Shown: positions 16,440 to 25,291, counted from the stretch's first letter. The stretch is 64,000 nt of DNA from an uncultured Dehalococcoidia bacterium (GCA_951812625.1 CATOSP010000004.1:124001-188000), one strand, 5' to 3'. Numbers and translations are program-made. The notes: generated by a model not told the origin, from the letters alone.

Positions 16440-17219
16440 TTACTGTCGGCCTCCGTCGGCAGACCAGAGAATCGTGGCCGCCAGGTATCCCGCCCCGAAG
16501 CCGTTGTCGATGTTGACCACTCCCACACCCGGCGCGCACCCGTTGAGCATCGCCAGCAGTGCAGCCAGGCCTTGGAAGCTGGCCCCATACCCGACACTGG
16601 TGGGTACCGCAATGACCGGAGCGTCCACCAGACCCCCCACCACCGAAGGCAGCGCGCCCTCCATCCCGGCCACGGCGATGACAACCCTAGCCTGTTCCAG
16701 CGCCTCCCGCTGGTCCAGGAGACGGTGGATGCCAGCCACGCCCACGTCAAAGACCGTCTCGACCTCGCAGCCCATGAGTTCGGCTGTCAGGGCCGCCTCC
16801 ATGGCCACCGGCATATCAGCAGTCCCGGCGCATAGCACCAACACCCCTGGAATAGTCTCCAGCCGGACGCTGCGGTTGACGACCACTGCCCGGCAGGTCT
16901 CGTTGTACCAGGCGTCCGTGACCCTGGCCTTCACCGCGGAAAAAGCCTCCGGGCTTGCGCGGGTCACCAGAACAACGTCCGACTTGCCAAGGACAGCCTC
17001 GACGATTACCGCCACCTGCTCCGGGGTCTTACCCTGGCCGAACACTACCTCAGGGAACCCCTTGCGCAGTGTCCTGTGGTGGTCAACCTTGGCGAAATCC
17101 AGGTCCTGGTATGGAAGGTCCCGCAGCAGTCGCACCGTGTCGTCCAGGTCGACGCTGTCGTCCCGGAACCCTTGCAGAATCTCCCTGAGCCGGGTCTCGT
17201 CGATGGGAATCCTCCTCAA
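16440..17219 (-). CDS. larB: LarB, nickel-pincer cofactor biosynthesis carboxylase/hydrolase
   Basis: The 259-residue product matches LarB, which carboxylates and hydrolyses nicotinic acid adenine dinucleotide in the first step of nickel-pincer nucleotide synthesis for LarA-type racemases. The N-terminal part contains DLPYQDLDFAKVDHHRTLRKGFPEVVFGQGKTP, and the C-terminal half is an AIR-carboxylase (PurE)-like Rossmann domain with CAGTADMPVA, VAGMEGALPSVVGGL and PTSVGYGASFQG. It overlaps no neighbour, is followed after 6 bp by an MFS gene, and lies 165 bp downstream of larE. No larA or larC is in the window. Confidence 0.95.
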   Translation of the reverse strand: MRRIPIDETRLREILQGFRDDSVDLDDTVRLLRDLPYQDLDFAKVDHHRTLRKGFPEVVFGQGKTPEQVAVIVEAVLGKSDVVLVTRASPEAFSAVKARVTDAWYNETCRAVVVNRSVRLETIPGVLVLCAGTADMPVAMEAALTAELMGCEVETVFDVGVAGIHRLLDQREALEQARVVIAVAGMEGALPSVVGGLVDAPVIAVPTSVGYGASFQGLAALLAMLNGCAPGVGVVNIDNGFGAGYLAATILWSADGGRQ

Positions 17220-17384
17220 GACTGGGGATATACAGCAATGTTATCCCATCTGGCAGACACACAACAGAGCGATGCACGGTGCAAATATAGCCATGGGAAA
17301 TCGGGCAGGAATTAGAGCAACCAAACATTCGGGGAGCAACGTACCTGAGATCGGAAGTCCGGCAAATGGGGACGGTCTCGTGGT

Positions 17385-18245
17385 CTACCGGCGGCTGGCT
17401 GCCTCCCCCCGGCCGAGCACCTCGTTCATGCTGCCCGACCGGAACCCGTCCAGGTCCAGCGTCACGTACGAATAGCCCAACGACCGGAAATGACGGGTAA
17501 TTCCCGACCGTACGTCATCGTCCAGCAGGGCCGCAAAGTCTCTAGGCGGCACCTCAATCCGGGCCACCGTGCCGTGATGCCGGACCCTCAACTGTCCCAA
17601 TCCCAAGCCCCGCAGGTACTCCTCGGCTGCGGCGATTTGCGTCAACGCTTCCACTGAAACCGGGGTGCCGTATGGAATGCGGGAAGAGAGGCAGGCCTGG
17701 GCTGGTTTGTCCCAGGTGGGAAGCCCCATATCCCTGGAACAACCGCGGATATCCGCCTTGGTAAGTCCCGCCTCGACCATTGGACTGCGTACCCCGTACT
17801 GCTTGGCGGCATTCTGACCGGGGCGGAAGTCTCCCAGGTCGTCCATGTTGGTCCCGTTGGCCACCCACGCATACCCTTCTTCCCCGGCCATCCGGGTCAT
17901 GTGGGTGTAAAGCTCATCCTTGCAGAAGAAGCAGCGGTTGGGGTTGTTGGCCAGGTAGTCAGCCCGCTCGACCTCCCGAGTCTGGATGACCCGGTGGTTC
18001 AGCCCCAGGTCGGAGGCCAGCCGCACGGCGTCTCGCAACTCGGAAGGCGCGAGGCTGGGAGACTCCGCAGTCAGCGCCAGTGCTCTGCTCCCCAGCACCT
18101 GGTGGGCCATTGCCGCCAGGAACGCACTGTCCACCCCACCGGAGTAGGCCACCATCACGGTCCCCATGTCCCGGAGAATTTCCTTGAGCGTCTCCAGTTT
18201 TTCCTCAGGGATTGTCGCATCCTGCTTTGGGGAACGCTCCGTCAT
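17385..18245 (-). CDS. larE: LarE, ATP-dependent sulfur transferase for the nickel-pincer cofactor
   Basis: The 286-residue product has the PP-loop ATP pyrophosphatase motif (SGGVDS, about residue 35) and the LarE blocks NGTNMDDLGDFRPG and WDKPAQACLSSRIPYG. LarE adenylates the cofactor precursor and donates sulfur. Besides the Cys of ACLSSR, the protein has a CFFC pair (NNPNRCFFCKDE), so it is of the three-cysteine type, thought to hold an iron-sulfur cluster, rather than the sacrificial single-Cys type. The ATG at 18245 has a GGGAG site. A 25-residue in-frame extension upstream is unlikely. It probably forms a unit with larB. Confidence 0.95.
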   Translation of the reverse strand: MTERSPKQDATIPEEKLETLKEILRDMGTVMVAYSGGVDSAFLAAMAHQVLGSRALALTAESPSLAPSELRDAVRLASDLGLNHRVIQTREVERADYLANNPNRCFFCKDELYTHMTRMAGEEGYAWVANGTNMDDLGDFRPGQNAAKQYGVRSPMVEAGLTKADIRGCSRDMGLPTWDKPAQACLSSRIPYGTPVSVEALTQIAAAEEYLRGLGLGQLRVRHHGTVARIEVPPRDFAALLDDDVRSGITRHFRSLGYSYVTLDLDGFRSGSMNEVLGRGEAASRR

Positions 18246-18357
18246 GACTGTCTCCCACGAATTGCACGAAGGCAGGAATTGGCGAATGTCGGCAACTCCC
18301 GTGCCGTGTTGACCGCCCACGCCCGGGAAATGCTACACCAAACTATACAAGCGATGG

Positions 18358-18429
18358 AGCCGGTGAGGGGATTCGAACCCTTGACCTGCGGTTTACGAAA
18401 CCGCTGCTCTGCCACTGAGCTACACCGGC
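18358..18429 (-). tRNA. tRNA-Thr (anticodon CGT)
   Basis: On the minus strand a 72-base cloverleaf forms without an encoded CCA. The acceptor stem is GCCGGTG/CACCGGC, the D arm GCTC-AGTGGCA-GAGC, the anticodon stem GCGGT/ACCGC encloses loop TTCGTAA (anticodon CGT), and the T loop is TTCGAAT. The T stem has one A-C mismatch. Its 5' end is 5 bp from the stop codon of an integrase pseudogene, so it may be the attachment site of the eroded island to its right. Confidence 0.93.
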
Positions 18430-18434
18430 TTGGA

Positions 18435-19609
18435 CTAAACTCTAGGCACGAATCTAGGCCGTGAGTCGATCTTCACGCCTTTTTGTAAATCTATGCCAGC
18501 CTCAGCATCAACCTTTTCGCTCAGTTTCATTGTCGCCTCTCCCTGAAGGTTTGGCAAGACGTGGGAGTATAAGTCTCCCGTGATGCGGATGTCAGCATGT
18601 CCCAGTCGCTCCGAGACGACTTTGAGATGCACCCCCTCGCCCAACAGCAAGCTGGCGTGGGTGTGCCGAAGGTCGTGGAGCCTGACGCCCTTGAGTCCGA
18701 CCTTGGCCATTAACCTGCCAAAGTGCCTGGTCACCGTATCCGGGGCAACGGGCTTCCATCAGGGTGGCAAAACACCAAGGCGTCGGGGCGTATCTCTTCT
18801 CGCGAATCCGAGAGCGTTCTGAAGCAACTGACAGCCTGATCGGGCAAGTCCACGGTTCTAGACTTCCCGGACTTGGGGGACCCCGTCAATAATTCGCCGG
18901 TCCGAAGCTTAACCGAGCCTCGACTGACCGATAGTACACCTGCCTCCAAGTTGATATCTCGCCATCGCAACGCCAGCAATTCTGAGCGTCTGAGCCCGGT
19001 AAGCATGGCTGTCACGAACAGGGGATAAAAGCTATTAGACTGGGCGGCCTTCAGGAACTTCCGGACACCTTCCCAGTCCAAACTCTGCGCCGGGAAACGG
19101 TCAGCCTTAGGAGGCGTCACACCCTCGGTCACGTTGCGGGCCAGGACTCCCATGCGAACTCCCCACAGGAGGGTCTGGAAGATCAATCGATGGCAGTGCA
19201 ACACAGTCCGGGGAGACAACCCGCTACGCAGGCAATCGGACTCGAACGACTCAATGTGCTTGGCGGTGAGCTTGTCGAGTCTGACGCTGCCGAGGGCCGG
19301 TATGATATACCGGCCCAAATTCCCCCTGTACCCTTCCAGAGTACGGCGACCGACGCGGGTCTCAGCGTAGTCCTTGACCCATTGTTCCAGAAACTGTGCC
19401 GTTGTCCACTTGAGCGGCTCTACGTATTCACCCGTATCATGTTGACCCAACAGTTCGGTAAGACGCTTCTCGGCGTCGCGTTTGCCGGTATGCACGACTT
19501 CGGTCTTGTACTTCTTCCTACCTGTCACGGGATCCACGCCGAGTTAGGTGTATACGGTATAGGAGTCCTTGTTCTTTTCTCAGCGCTGGCGTATATGACC
19601 CCTAGCCAT
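18435..19609 (-). pseudogene. Phage-type tyrosine recombinase (integrase), inactivated
   Basis: The full gene can be read from ATG 19609 (MARGHIRQR..., the standard integrase N-terminus) to a stop at 18435. It is broken three times: an in-frame TGA at 19580-19582, an in-frame TAA at 19544-19546, and a one-base frameshift near 18735-18745, after SPL and before DTVTRHFG. The core-binding domain (TLEGYRGNLGRYIIPALG) and catalytic residues are otherwise preserved: Arg in TGLRRSE, His-x-x-Arg in HDLRHTHASLLL, LGH, and the Tyr of DLYSHV. The integrase is a dead remnant of a mobile element next to tRNA-Thr. The mutations are few, so inactivation looks recent. Confidence 0.88.
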
Positions 19610-19942
19610 TCTAATCCTCGCACTTAGGGAAAGTAGCCGTCTGCCCGAATTGCCGCTGTCGTTTGCTAAACAGGTGCCATACGTCAGGCCAATATTGTCA
19701 CTGAGACGACCGCCGTTCACACAACAGGATGGGGACCCGCTCAAGGGCTAGCGACAGACCGTAAGCACTTGGGTACCAATCTCAGGAGGTTCGGGCATGT
19801 CCTGCTCACTTTGGATCGATAAAATCTGAATTGCGGTCGACTCTCTCCCGAGAGTGTCCTGTAGCCGAAGCCTTTTGTTGCGAACCTGGTGAGTCCCGCA
19901 CTTCGGACGACACTGACCTATACCACTGGCATGACGCCCTAG
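19610..19942. other. 333-bp remnant stretch between integrase and IS701-like element
   Basis: No intact gene is seen. One minus-strand frame stays open from the IS701 edge to a TAG at 19748-19750 (about 65 codons, ending IGTQVLTVCR), which could be the tail of whatever the insertion sequence cut. The translation is not convincingly protein-like, and I could not match it to the rest of the split VOC gene. The region is probably decayed island DNA. Confidence 0.35.
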
Positions 19943-21345
19943 TACTACAGTTGCAGATGTGATAGGCGCGTTTTGTAGTGGCATTGTTTGGCTTGGGCTT
20001 GGTGGCGCCGTCTCCGCCACGACCAGTACAGGATGAAATCGGGCGGTTGGTTTTCTGTCCATACCAGGCGTGTCAGCAGCCGTCGCACCTCGGGAACAGT
20101 CACGGGAATCAGCTCCTCATCGGGGCCGTAGCGGCCCCCTTTTCTCCCTGTTCCGCCGCCTGATTTCTGATTACCGCCAGATAGGCGTGGGCCAGCATCG
20201 CCAGCGTGATGTGCCGGTACCAGCCATCCCACCGCCGCACCTCGTACTGGTCCAGGCCCACCTGACCCTTGGCCTCCTCAAAACATTCCTCTATGGTCCA
20301 GCGCCTCCCGGCGACTCTGACCAGTTCCTCCAAGGCCGTTCCCGACGGGCCATAACAGACGTAATAGGCCAGTTCCTCCGGGTTGGACACGCTACGGCGA
20401 GCCAGCAGCCCTTGCCAGGTTCTCTCAGGGGCCGTATTTCCACCGCGGCCCAGTCGTACACCCGGGGCCCCTTGGCCCCGTCGCCGGCACTGCACCTGAC
20501 CCATTCCGATTCCGCGACCCCGGACGCCAGCCGGTCCGCCCTCACCTGCAGCGGTCCCCTGTCCGTCAAAGCCCACAGCTTCTCGTTGCTCTTTATGGCC
20601 ATCACATGCGGAATCTCCTCACGCTCCAGCCACAACCGCAGGTTGCGGTCGCTCCCGTAGACCTCGTCCCCGGTGAACCAGGCGAAGGGAACACCCGATT
20701 CCAGCGCCCGTTCCAGCATCACCTGAGCCTGCTGCGGTTTGGTCCGAAAGCGGATGCTCTCCGGCACCCCGGCCTCACGCCGTCTTTCCCGGTCATCAGC
20801 CCACACCCGGGGCAGGTACAACTCCCGGTCCAGCAGCGTTCTCCCCTTGGCCGACGCATAGGCCGGGAATACCCCGATCTGAGAGTTTTCGATCCGCCCC
20901 GCCGTGCCGCTGTACTGGCGCTGCACCCCGGCCGATTTCTCCCCTTTCTTGATGAATCCGGTCTCGTCCACCACCAGAACCGCATCTCCGTCGCCCAGAT
21001 GTTCGATCACGTACTGCCTCAGATCGTCCCGGACCAGGTCCGCGTCCCAGACGTAACCGGACAGCAGGCGCTGCACCCCGTAGGGAGTGGAGTCGCCCGC
21101 TTGCTCCGCCAGTTGCCAGCCGTTCTTGCGTTCCACCGGGCTGAGCAACCCCTTCAGATATTCCAGGGCTCGCCTGCGCGGCTCCGGCCGCCGGAACCTG
21201 CCTGCGATGCACTGGTGTACCCGCTCAATGCCATCGGCCCACCGGGCGACCTCCGTCACCTCGTCTCTCCCAACAACCACTACGACACCTCAACACTCCT
21301 TTGGTTCCCTGAAATTCTATCCCTTTTTGATCTGCAACTGTAGTG
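19943..21345 (-). mobile_element. IS701-family insertion sequence, about 1.4 kb
   Basis: Perfect 15-bp terminal inverted repeats bound the element: ACTACAGTTGCAGAT at 19944-19958 and ATCTGCAACTGTAGT at 21330-21344. The flanking tetranucleotides are CTAG (19939-19942) and TTAG (21346-21349), both fitting the YTAR target of this family, although they differ by one base. The single transposase gene inside is frameshifted. The right end cuts a VOC-family gene after 28 codons. Confidence 0.88.
20109..21280 (-). pseudogene. IS701-family transposase, frameshifted
   Basis: The first about 290 residues (21280 to about 20412) are an IS701-type DDE transposase with VLVVDETGFIKKG (first Asp), WFTGDEVYGSD (second Asp), and [16 protein letters not shown]. 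The frame then changes: the expected continuation [21 protein letters not shown], followed by [22 protein letters not shown] with the catalytic Glu, is read in another frame and ends at 20109. A small deletion within a CTGG-rich stretch near 20,410 explains the break. Without correction the protein lacks its catalytic Glu, so this copy should be inactive. Confidence 0.85.
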
Positions 21346-21430
21346 TTAGGCCGAAAATATCCGCGAACCATCGGGCAGAGTTATCCTTGTCGTGGGATGG
21401 AACGATGGTATGGTCCAGTCTTATCTCCAC
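21346..21430 (-). pseudogene. N-terminal fragment of a VOC-family gene cut by IS701
   Basis: From a GTG at 21430 with GGAGG six bases upstream, 28 codons read as a typical VOC/glyoxalase start (LDHTIVPSHDKDNSARWF, then ADIFGL) before running into the inverted repeat of the IS701-like element. The His of LDHT is the usual first metal ligand. No convincing continuation is seen at the other side of the insertion, so the rest has been lost or rearranged. It lies downstream of the flavin monooxygenase gene on the same strand. Confidence 0.7.
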
Positions 21431-21569
21431 GTCACACCTCCGAGACACTATCTGAATTCCTGCGCCCTATTACAATAGGATAAATAATATCAATTCATCA
21501 TAGACTAAGTCAAACCTCTGTCTGTACTCCTTTTGAAATACAGCCATCCACAGTCTATTGTTGTGGGTC

Positions 21570-22697
21570 CTATGTATAGTGTGGCATGACCTCGGTCACG
21601 AATAACTCCAGGGAGCGCATGGTCTCCTCGTGGCTCAGGTGTCCCCACTGGAAAGCGGCCACGAAGTAGTTGGCCCCGGTCTCCACGTACTCGTCCATGT
21701 AGTCTCTGATGGAGTCCGGGGAACCGGCGACGACGTTGAAGCCTCCCCCTCCGGGCGCTGCGTGCTCCTCAAGCCCGCTGGAGCGGGACCTGCGGGCCGC
21801 CGAAGCTGCCGCCTGGCTGGCCTGCGCTTCTCGTTCCGGCAGGTTGGACGGCCTGGCGTTGGCGTTGCCCCCAAAGAACTGTGTTAGGCCACGCCTCTCC
21901 ACTTCCAGGCGGCGCGGCGTGCCCAGGTTCCACTTGTACTGCTCCCAAGCCGGTTGGGCTATCTTCGCCGCCTCCTCGTCCGTCTCGGCCACGTACAGGT
22001 GGTTCACCAGCCCTATCTTGGGAGCTTCCCCTTGAGGGTTCAACCCGTCCGGCCCCTGGTGCTGCTCCCACAGTTGGAAGTAACGGTCGACGTTGGCCTG
22101 GAAGGAATCCAGGTTGCCCACTATGATGGTGTGCATCCCGTTCATGGCAGCGGTCTCTACGTTGCGCATGTACCACAGGGGCGGGTACGGGGCCTGCAGG
22201 GGCCGCAGGCGCATGGGAAGGTCATCAAAGCTGTAGAACTCACCCCTGTAGGTTAGGGAATCGTGGCCGAGGCCCTCCCGGACTATGTCTAGGGTCTCCA
22301 GGTAGCGCGCGTGGTTTATCTCCACGTCCGAGTCCTGGCCCCAGAAGTATGCTTCGATCACACCGCCGCGGCCAACGCCGATATCCATCCTCCCGCCGCT
22401 GAGGTTGTCCAACATGCAGATTTCCTCGATGAGTCGCACCGGATGGTGCAGTGGCAGGACGTAGACGCAGGGGCCTAGCCGCATGGTGGTGGTCCTCTCG
22501 GCGGCCGCAGCGAGAAACACGTTCTGCGACGGCGCAAGGCTGTGGACCGCCGGGGTGTGGTGCTCCGCTAGGTGGTAGGAGTAGAACCCGGCGTCTTCCA
22601 ACCGCTCTATCTGGTCCAGCCGTTCCCGGTAAACCTGGTTGAGAGGTACGTCGGGAATCGGCTCAATGTGGTCGAAAACTCCAAACTGCAAGGGCAT
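21570..22697 (-). CDS. LLM-class flavin-dependent monooxygenase
   Basis: The 375-residue product is a luciferase-like (beta/alpha)8 protein that would use FMN and a flavin reductase to oxygenate an organic substrate. Motifs include YHLAEHHTP, the strand LGPCVYVLPLHHPVRLIEE, LSGGRMDIGVGRGG and the C-terminal GSPDSIRDYMDEY. An insert of Ala/Arg/Ser-rich sequence (about 285-315) lies before the last barrel strands. The ATG at 22697 is served by AGGGAG nine bases upstream, partly created at the edge of the IS630 insertion whose target TA is only 13 bp from the start codon. Its native promoter is therefore separated by the IS, so expression may depend on read-through from the IS, which points the same way. 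Confidence 0.92.
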   Translation of the reverse strand: MPLQFGVFDHIEPIPDVPLNQVYRERLDQIERLEDAGFYSYHLAEHHTPAVHSLAPSQNVFLAAAAERTTTMRLGPCVYVLPLHHPVRLIEEICMLDNLSGGRMDIGVGRGGVIEAYFWGQDSDVEINHARYLETLDIVREGLGHDSLTYRGEFYSFDDLPMRLRPLQAPYPPLWYMRNVETAAMNGMHTIIVGNLDSFQANVDRYFQLWEQHQGPDGLNPQGEAPKIGLVNHLYVAETDEEAAKIAQPAWEQYKWNLGTPRRLEVERRGLTQFFGGNANARPSNLPEREAQASQAAASAARRSRSSGLEEHAAPGGGGFNVVAGSPDSIRDYMDEYVETGANYFVAAFQWGHLSHEETMRSLELFVTEVMPHYT

Positions 22698-22724
22698 GAA
22701 TAAGCTCCCTAGTACTGGATCAAG

Positions 22725-23372
22725 TCAGGAATTAATGGGATAGAGGCGATTGAGTTTAGTTCTGGCGTCCTGGATGCCGAAGTGCCAGTTGACTCGGACT
22801 TGAGCCCGGTTTCTCTCTTGTTCCAGGGCGTGAATCTCCCTGCAGAGGGACTCCTGATCGGGGATGCGCTTTTTGAGGCAGCCACGGGAGAAGACACTGA
22901 ATTCGATCTCCGCCATATTGAGCCAGCTGCCATGCTTGGGGGTGTAGTGGAACTCCAGTCGCCGCGCCATGCGCCGGGCCTCCTCCGCCGGAAAGGCCTG
23001 GTACAAAGACGCCTTGCGATGGGTATTGAGATTGTCCAATACCACCCGGACCACCGGCACATCGGGGTAGGCCTCGTCCACCAGCCAGCGCATCTGGTGG
23101 GCGAAGTCCCCGGCCGTGCGCCGCTCCGTAACCGCCACATGCCGCCAGCCCGCCAGGGGCTCGATGCAAAGGAACAGGTTGCGGGTGCCCTCGCGCCGGT
23201 ACTCGTAGTCCTCACGCTTGGGACGTCCCGGTTCTACCGGGATGGGCGGCCGGGCGTCGGACAGCAACTGGGTGGAGGTCTCGTCGAAACAGACCACCGG
23301 CCTCTGGGGGTCGTAGGGTTCGGCGTAGAGGTCCAGGACATCCTCCATGGCCGCCACGAAGTCGGCGCTCAC
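22725..23372 (-). CDS. IS630 transposase, DDE catalytic part (orfB)
   Basis: This frame holds the catalytic domain: VVCFDETSTQL (first Asp), VVLDNLNTH (second Asp) and [13 protein letters not shown] (Glu). It is the -1 frame relative to orfA and has its own ATG at 23372, but its family context (IPEVSADFVAAMEDVL before the domain) shows that in the working protein it is read as a continuation of orfA after slippage at AAAAAAA. It ends 13 bp inside the left end of the element. Confidence 0.85.
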   Translation of the reverse strand: MSADFVAAMEDVLDLYAEPYDPQRPVVCFDETSTQLLSDARPPIPVEPGRPKREDYEYRREGTRNLFLCIEPLAGWRHVAVTERRTAGDFAHQMRWLVDEAYPDVPVVRVVLDNLNTHRKASLYQAFPAEEARRMARRLEFHYTPKHGSWLNMAEIEFSVFSRGCLKKRIPDQESLCREIHALEQERNRAQVRVNWHFGIQDARTKLNRLYPINS

Positions 23373-23860
23373 CTCGGGAATGCACCACTGTTTCTTCCGC
23401 CACGGCTTGATTGTGTTTTTTTCAAGTGCAGCCGCACCGTCTCGTACGACAGGGACTCAACCACCCCCAGCTCAACCATCCGGTCTGCCAGCAGGCGCAG
23501 GTTCCAGTGGTCGTGGCCCTCCGGGGCCGGACTGCAGGCCAAGGCAATCAGGCGGCCCTCGGCCCGGTCATCCATCTTGCGGTACCGGTGGGCCTGGGGC
23601 CGGTCCTTGAGCACACCGTCCAGCCCGCCCTCGGCAAAGCGCCGCTTGACGTTGAACACCGTTCCCTGGGCCACGTCCAAGGCTTGGGCCACCTTGGGTG
23701 CCGACCAGCCCTCGTCGGTCTTCAGCAGGATGCGGGCCCGGTTGATAACTCTGGCGGAACCCTTTCCCGCCCGGATCATATGCTCCAGTTGGTTGCGCTC
23801 CTCCGGCGTCAACTGGACCGCAAACTTCTCCCTGACCACACCACCACCTCGCAACAGCAC
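23369..23860 (-). CDS. IS630 transposase, DNA-binding part (orfA)
   Basis: The 163-codon frame encodes a helix-turn-helix domain (APKVAQALDVAQGTVFNVKRRF) and a second winged-helix region (LRLLADRMVELGVVESLSYETVRLHLKK) that bind the element ends. Its last 15 residues (TQSSRGGRNSG...) are out of family context. Moving to the -1 frame at the A7 run gives NTIKPWRKKQWCIPE, the normal IS630 linker. This makes programmed -1 frameshifting the likely route to the full-length enzyme of about 378 residues. The exact start is uncertain, since GTG codons downstream also fit. Confidence 0.85.
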   Translation of the reverse strand: MLLRGGGVVREKFAVQLTPEERNQLEHMIRAGKGSARVINRARILLKTDEGWSAPKVAQALDVAQGTVFNVKRRFAEGGLDGVLKDRPQAHRYRKMDDRAEGRLIALACSPAPEGHDHWNLRLLADRMVELGVVESLSYETVRLHLKKTQSSRGGRNSGAFPR

Positions 23861-24166
23861 CTATTGCCAGCAGATTAGCACTGCCACCCGGTCCCCGGCT
23901 ACAACTTCAAGACCAAGTTTGATTGAGTACTAGGATGAATCGAAAGACCCGCCTGCAGATACCGTAGGCCAAAGCGGGACTACTACGCGTCCTTTCAACT
24001 CTAGTGTCAACCAGTTTCCTGTGTCAAACCCCGGGTGCAGGGCATCCGGGTCTACGAAATGGAATGCTGTATCGAGAAGCCCCGAAATTGACACATCCGG
24101 TATGCCGGTGCTACCGTTCCGTTGGCCGAAGACAACCCTTCAATGAATCTGGACCGGAGTCCCCAT

Positions 24167-25162
24167 ATGCGCGCGATCGACGTTCACGCCCACCTAACAC
24201 CCCAATGCTTTTGGCAGGCTACGCGGGACGGCGGTTCCTGGCACGGCCTCCGCCGGGAACAAGACGCACGGGGCCGCGAGGTCCTAGTATCTGGCGATGA
24301 ACGCGGCCAGCTTCCTCCCCGCGCCAGTTGGACTCCGGAGCAACGTCTGGCGGATATGGACTCCCTGGGCGTGGACATCCACGTGGTCTCGCCCTACGCA
24401 GGTTTCTACAATTACCACCTTGACGCTGCCGTTGCTGTGGTCACTTCCCGGGAATCAAATGACGAGATAGCCGGGATGATCCAGTCGTGGCCCGACCGTT
24501 TCGCCGGGCTGGCCACCCTGCCGATGCAGGACGTTGACGCTACAGTGGCCGAGCTTGAGCGGGTCATGGTCAACCTCGGTTTCAAGGGCGCAATGATCGA
24601 TGACAAGGTCAACGGCAAGCTGCTGGACGAGCCGGAGTTCCTCCCATTCTGGAAGGCCGCTGAGCAGTTGGGCGCACTGATTCTTTTCCACCAGGGCGGC
24701 GATACGGTGGTCAGCCCCCGAATCCGCCGCTACCACCTGCCCAACTCCATAGGGAATCTCGCCGACCGTACCCTGACCTTCGCTTCCCTCGTGTTCGGCG
24801 GCGTCATGGATGCTTGCCCAGACCTCAAAGTCTGCTTCTCCCACGGCGGCGGGTACGCCTGCTACGGTGTGGGGCGGATGGATCGGAACTGGCGGAGCAT
24901 GTCGGCTGAGGAACGCCGCAACCCCGAAGCGCCCAGCGCCTACCTCAAGCGGTTCTACTACGACAGCATCGTATACACCGAGGCCGCGCTACGCTTCTTG
25001 ATCGATACCGCGGGCATCGACCGGGTGTTCTTCGGTACCGACTGGCCCTACGACATGGCCCAGGACTGGCCAGTGTCCTGGGTGTTGAGCCTCGAAAGCT
25101 TGACCCAGGACGAGAAGGAAGCAATTCTCTGGAAGAACATGGAGCGTTTGCTGGACCTCTAG
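24167..25162 (+). CDS. Amidohydrolase-2 family protein (ACMSD-like), copy 1
   Basis: The 331-residue product is a metal-dependent amidohydrolase of the ACMSD/gamma-resorcylate decarboxylase type. It has the N-terminal metal motif DVHAH, the strand-5 region ILFHQGGD, the later His in CFSHGGGYA, and the Asp in FFGTDWPYD. Members usually decarboxylate or hydrate aromatic or muconate-type acids. ATG 24167 is chosen because GGAG sits seven bases upstream and it matches the start of the paralog that follows. Frames extended to 24122 or 24143 lack a ribosome site. Its partner gene begins 129 bp downstream. Confidence 0.9.
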   Translation: MRAIDVHAHLTPQCFWQATRDGGSWHGLRREQDARGREVLVSGDERGQLPPRASWTPEQRLADMDSLGVDIHVVSPYAGFYNYHLDAAVAVVTSRESNDEIAGMIQSWPDRFAGLATLPMQDVDATVAELERVMVNLGFKGAMIDDKVNGKLLDEPEFLPFWKAAEQLGALILFHQGGDTVVSPRIRRYHLPNSIGNLADRTLTFASLVFGGVMDACPDLKVCFSHGGGYACYGVGRMDRNWRSMSAEERRNPEAPSAYLKRFYYDSIVYTEAALRFLIDTAGIDRVFFGTDWPYDMAQDWPVSWVLSLESLTQDEKEAILWKNMERLLDL

Positions 25163-25291
25163 CCCACTTTCACGTTTGAAATACGTCGCAACCCGGCAGA
25201 TCAAGGTTCGTCATTGCCGCGAAAGCGGGAAGCTATACGACACTTGAAGTTTCCTTCTCAAGCTGCCGGACAAGTCCATCGGAGGACCTCG

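Larger units (their letters stand above)
22712..23930 (-). mobile_element. IS630-family insertion sequence, 1219 bp, apparently intact
   Basis: The ends GTACTGGATCAAG (22712 inward) and, on the other strand, GTACTCAATCAAAC (23930 inward) form short imperfect inverted repeats. TA dinucleotides (22710-22711 and 23931-23932) flank both ends as the target duplication typical of this family. The two transposase frames inside are complete and joined by a seven-A run suited to -1 frameshifting. It differs in its ends from the damaged copy at the left of the window. Confidence 0.88.

Noticed and set aside
15109..16539. A 662-codon minus-strand frame that extends the CMD-like protein far upstream
   Set aside because: The region upstream of ATG 15108 is antisense-frame overlap with the MFS gene on the same strand and has no family resemblance. 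The ribosome site AAGGAGG marks the real start.
19544..19582. In-frame TGA at codon 10 of the integrase as a possible selenocysteine
   Set aside because: The gene has another stop (TAA) twelve codons later and a frameshift near its end, and integrases have no Cys at this position. It is a pseudogene.
19748..19942. Open minus-strand frame left of the IS701 end as the missing half of the split VOC gene
   Set aside because: None of the three frames shows VOC motifs (metal Glu or DPDGN-type loops), so continuity cannot be supported.
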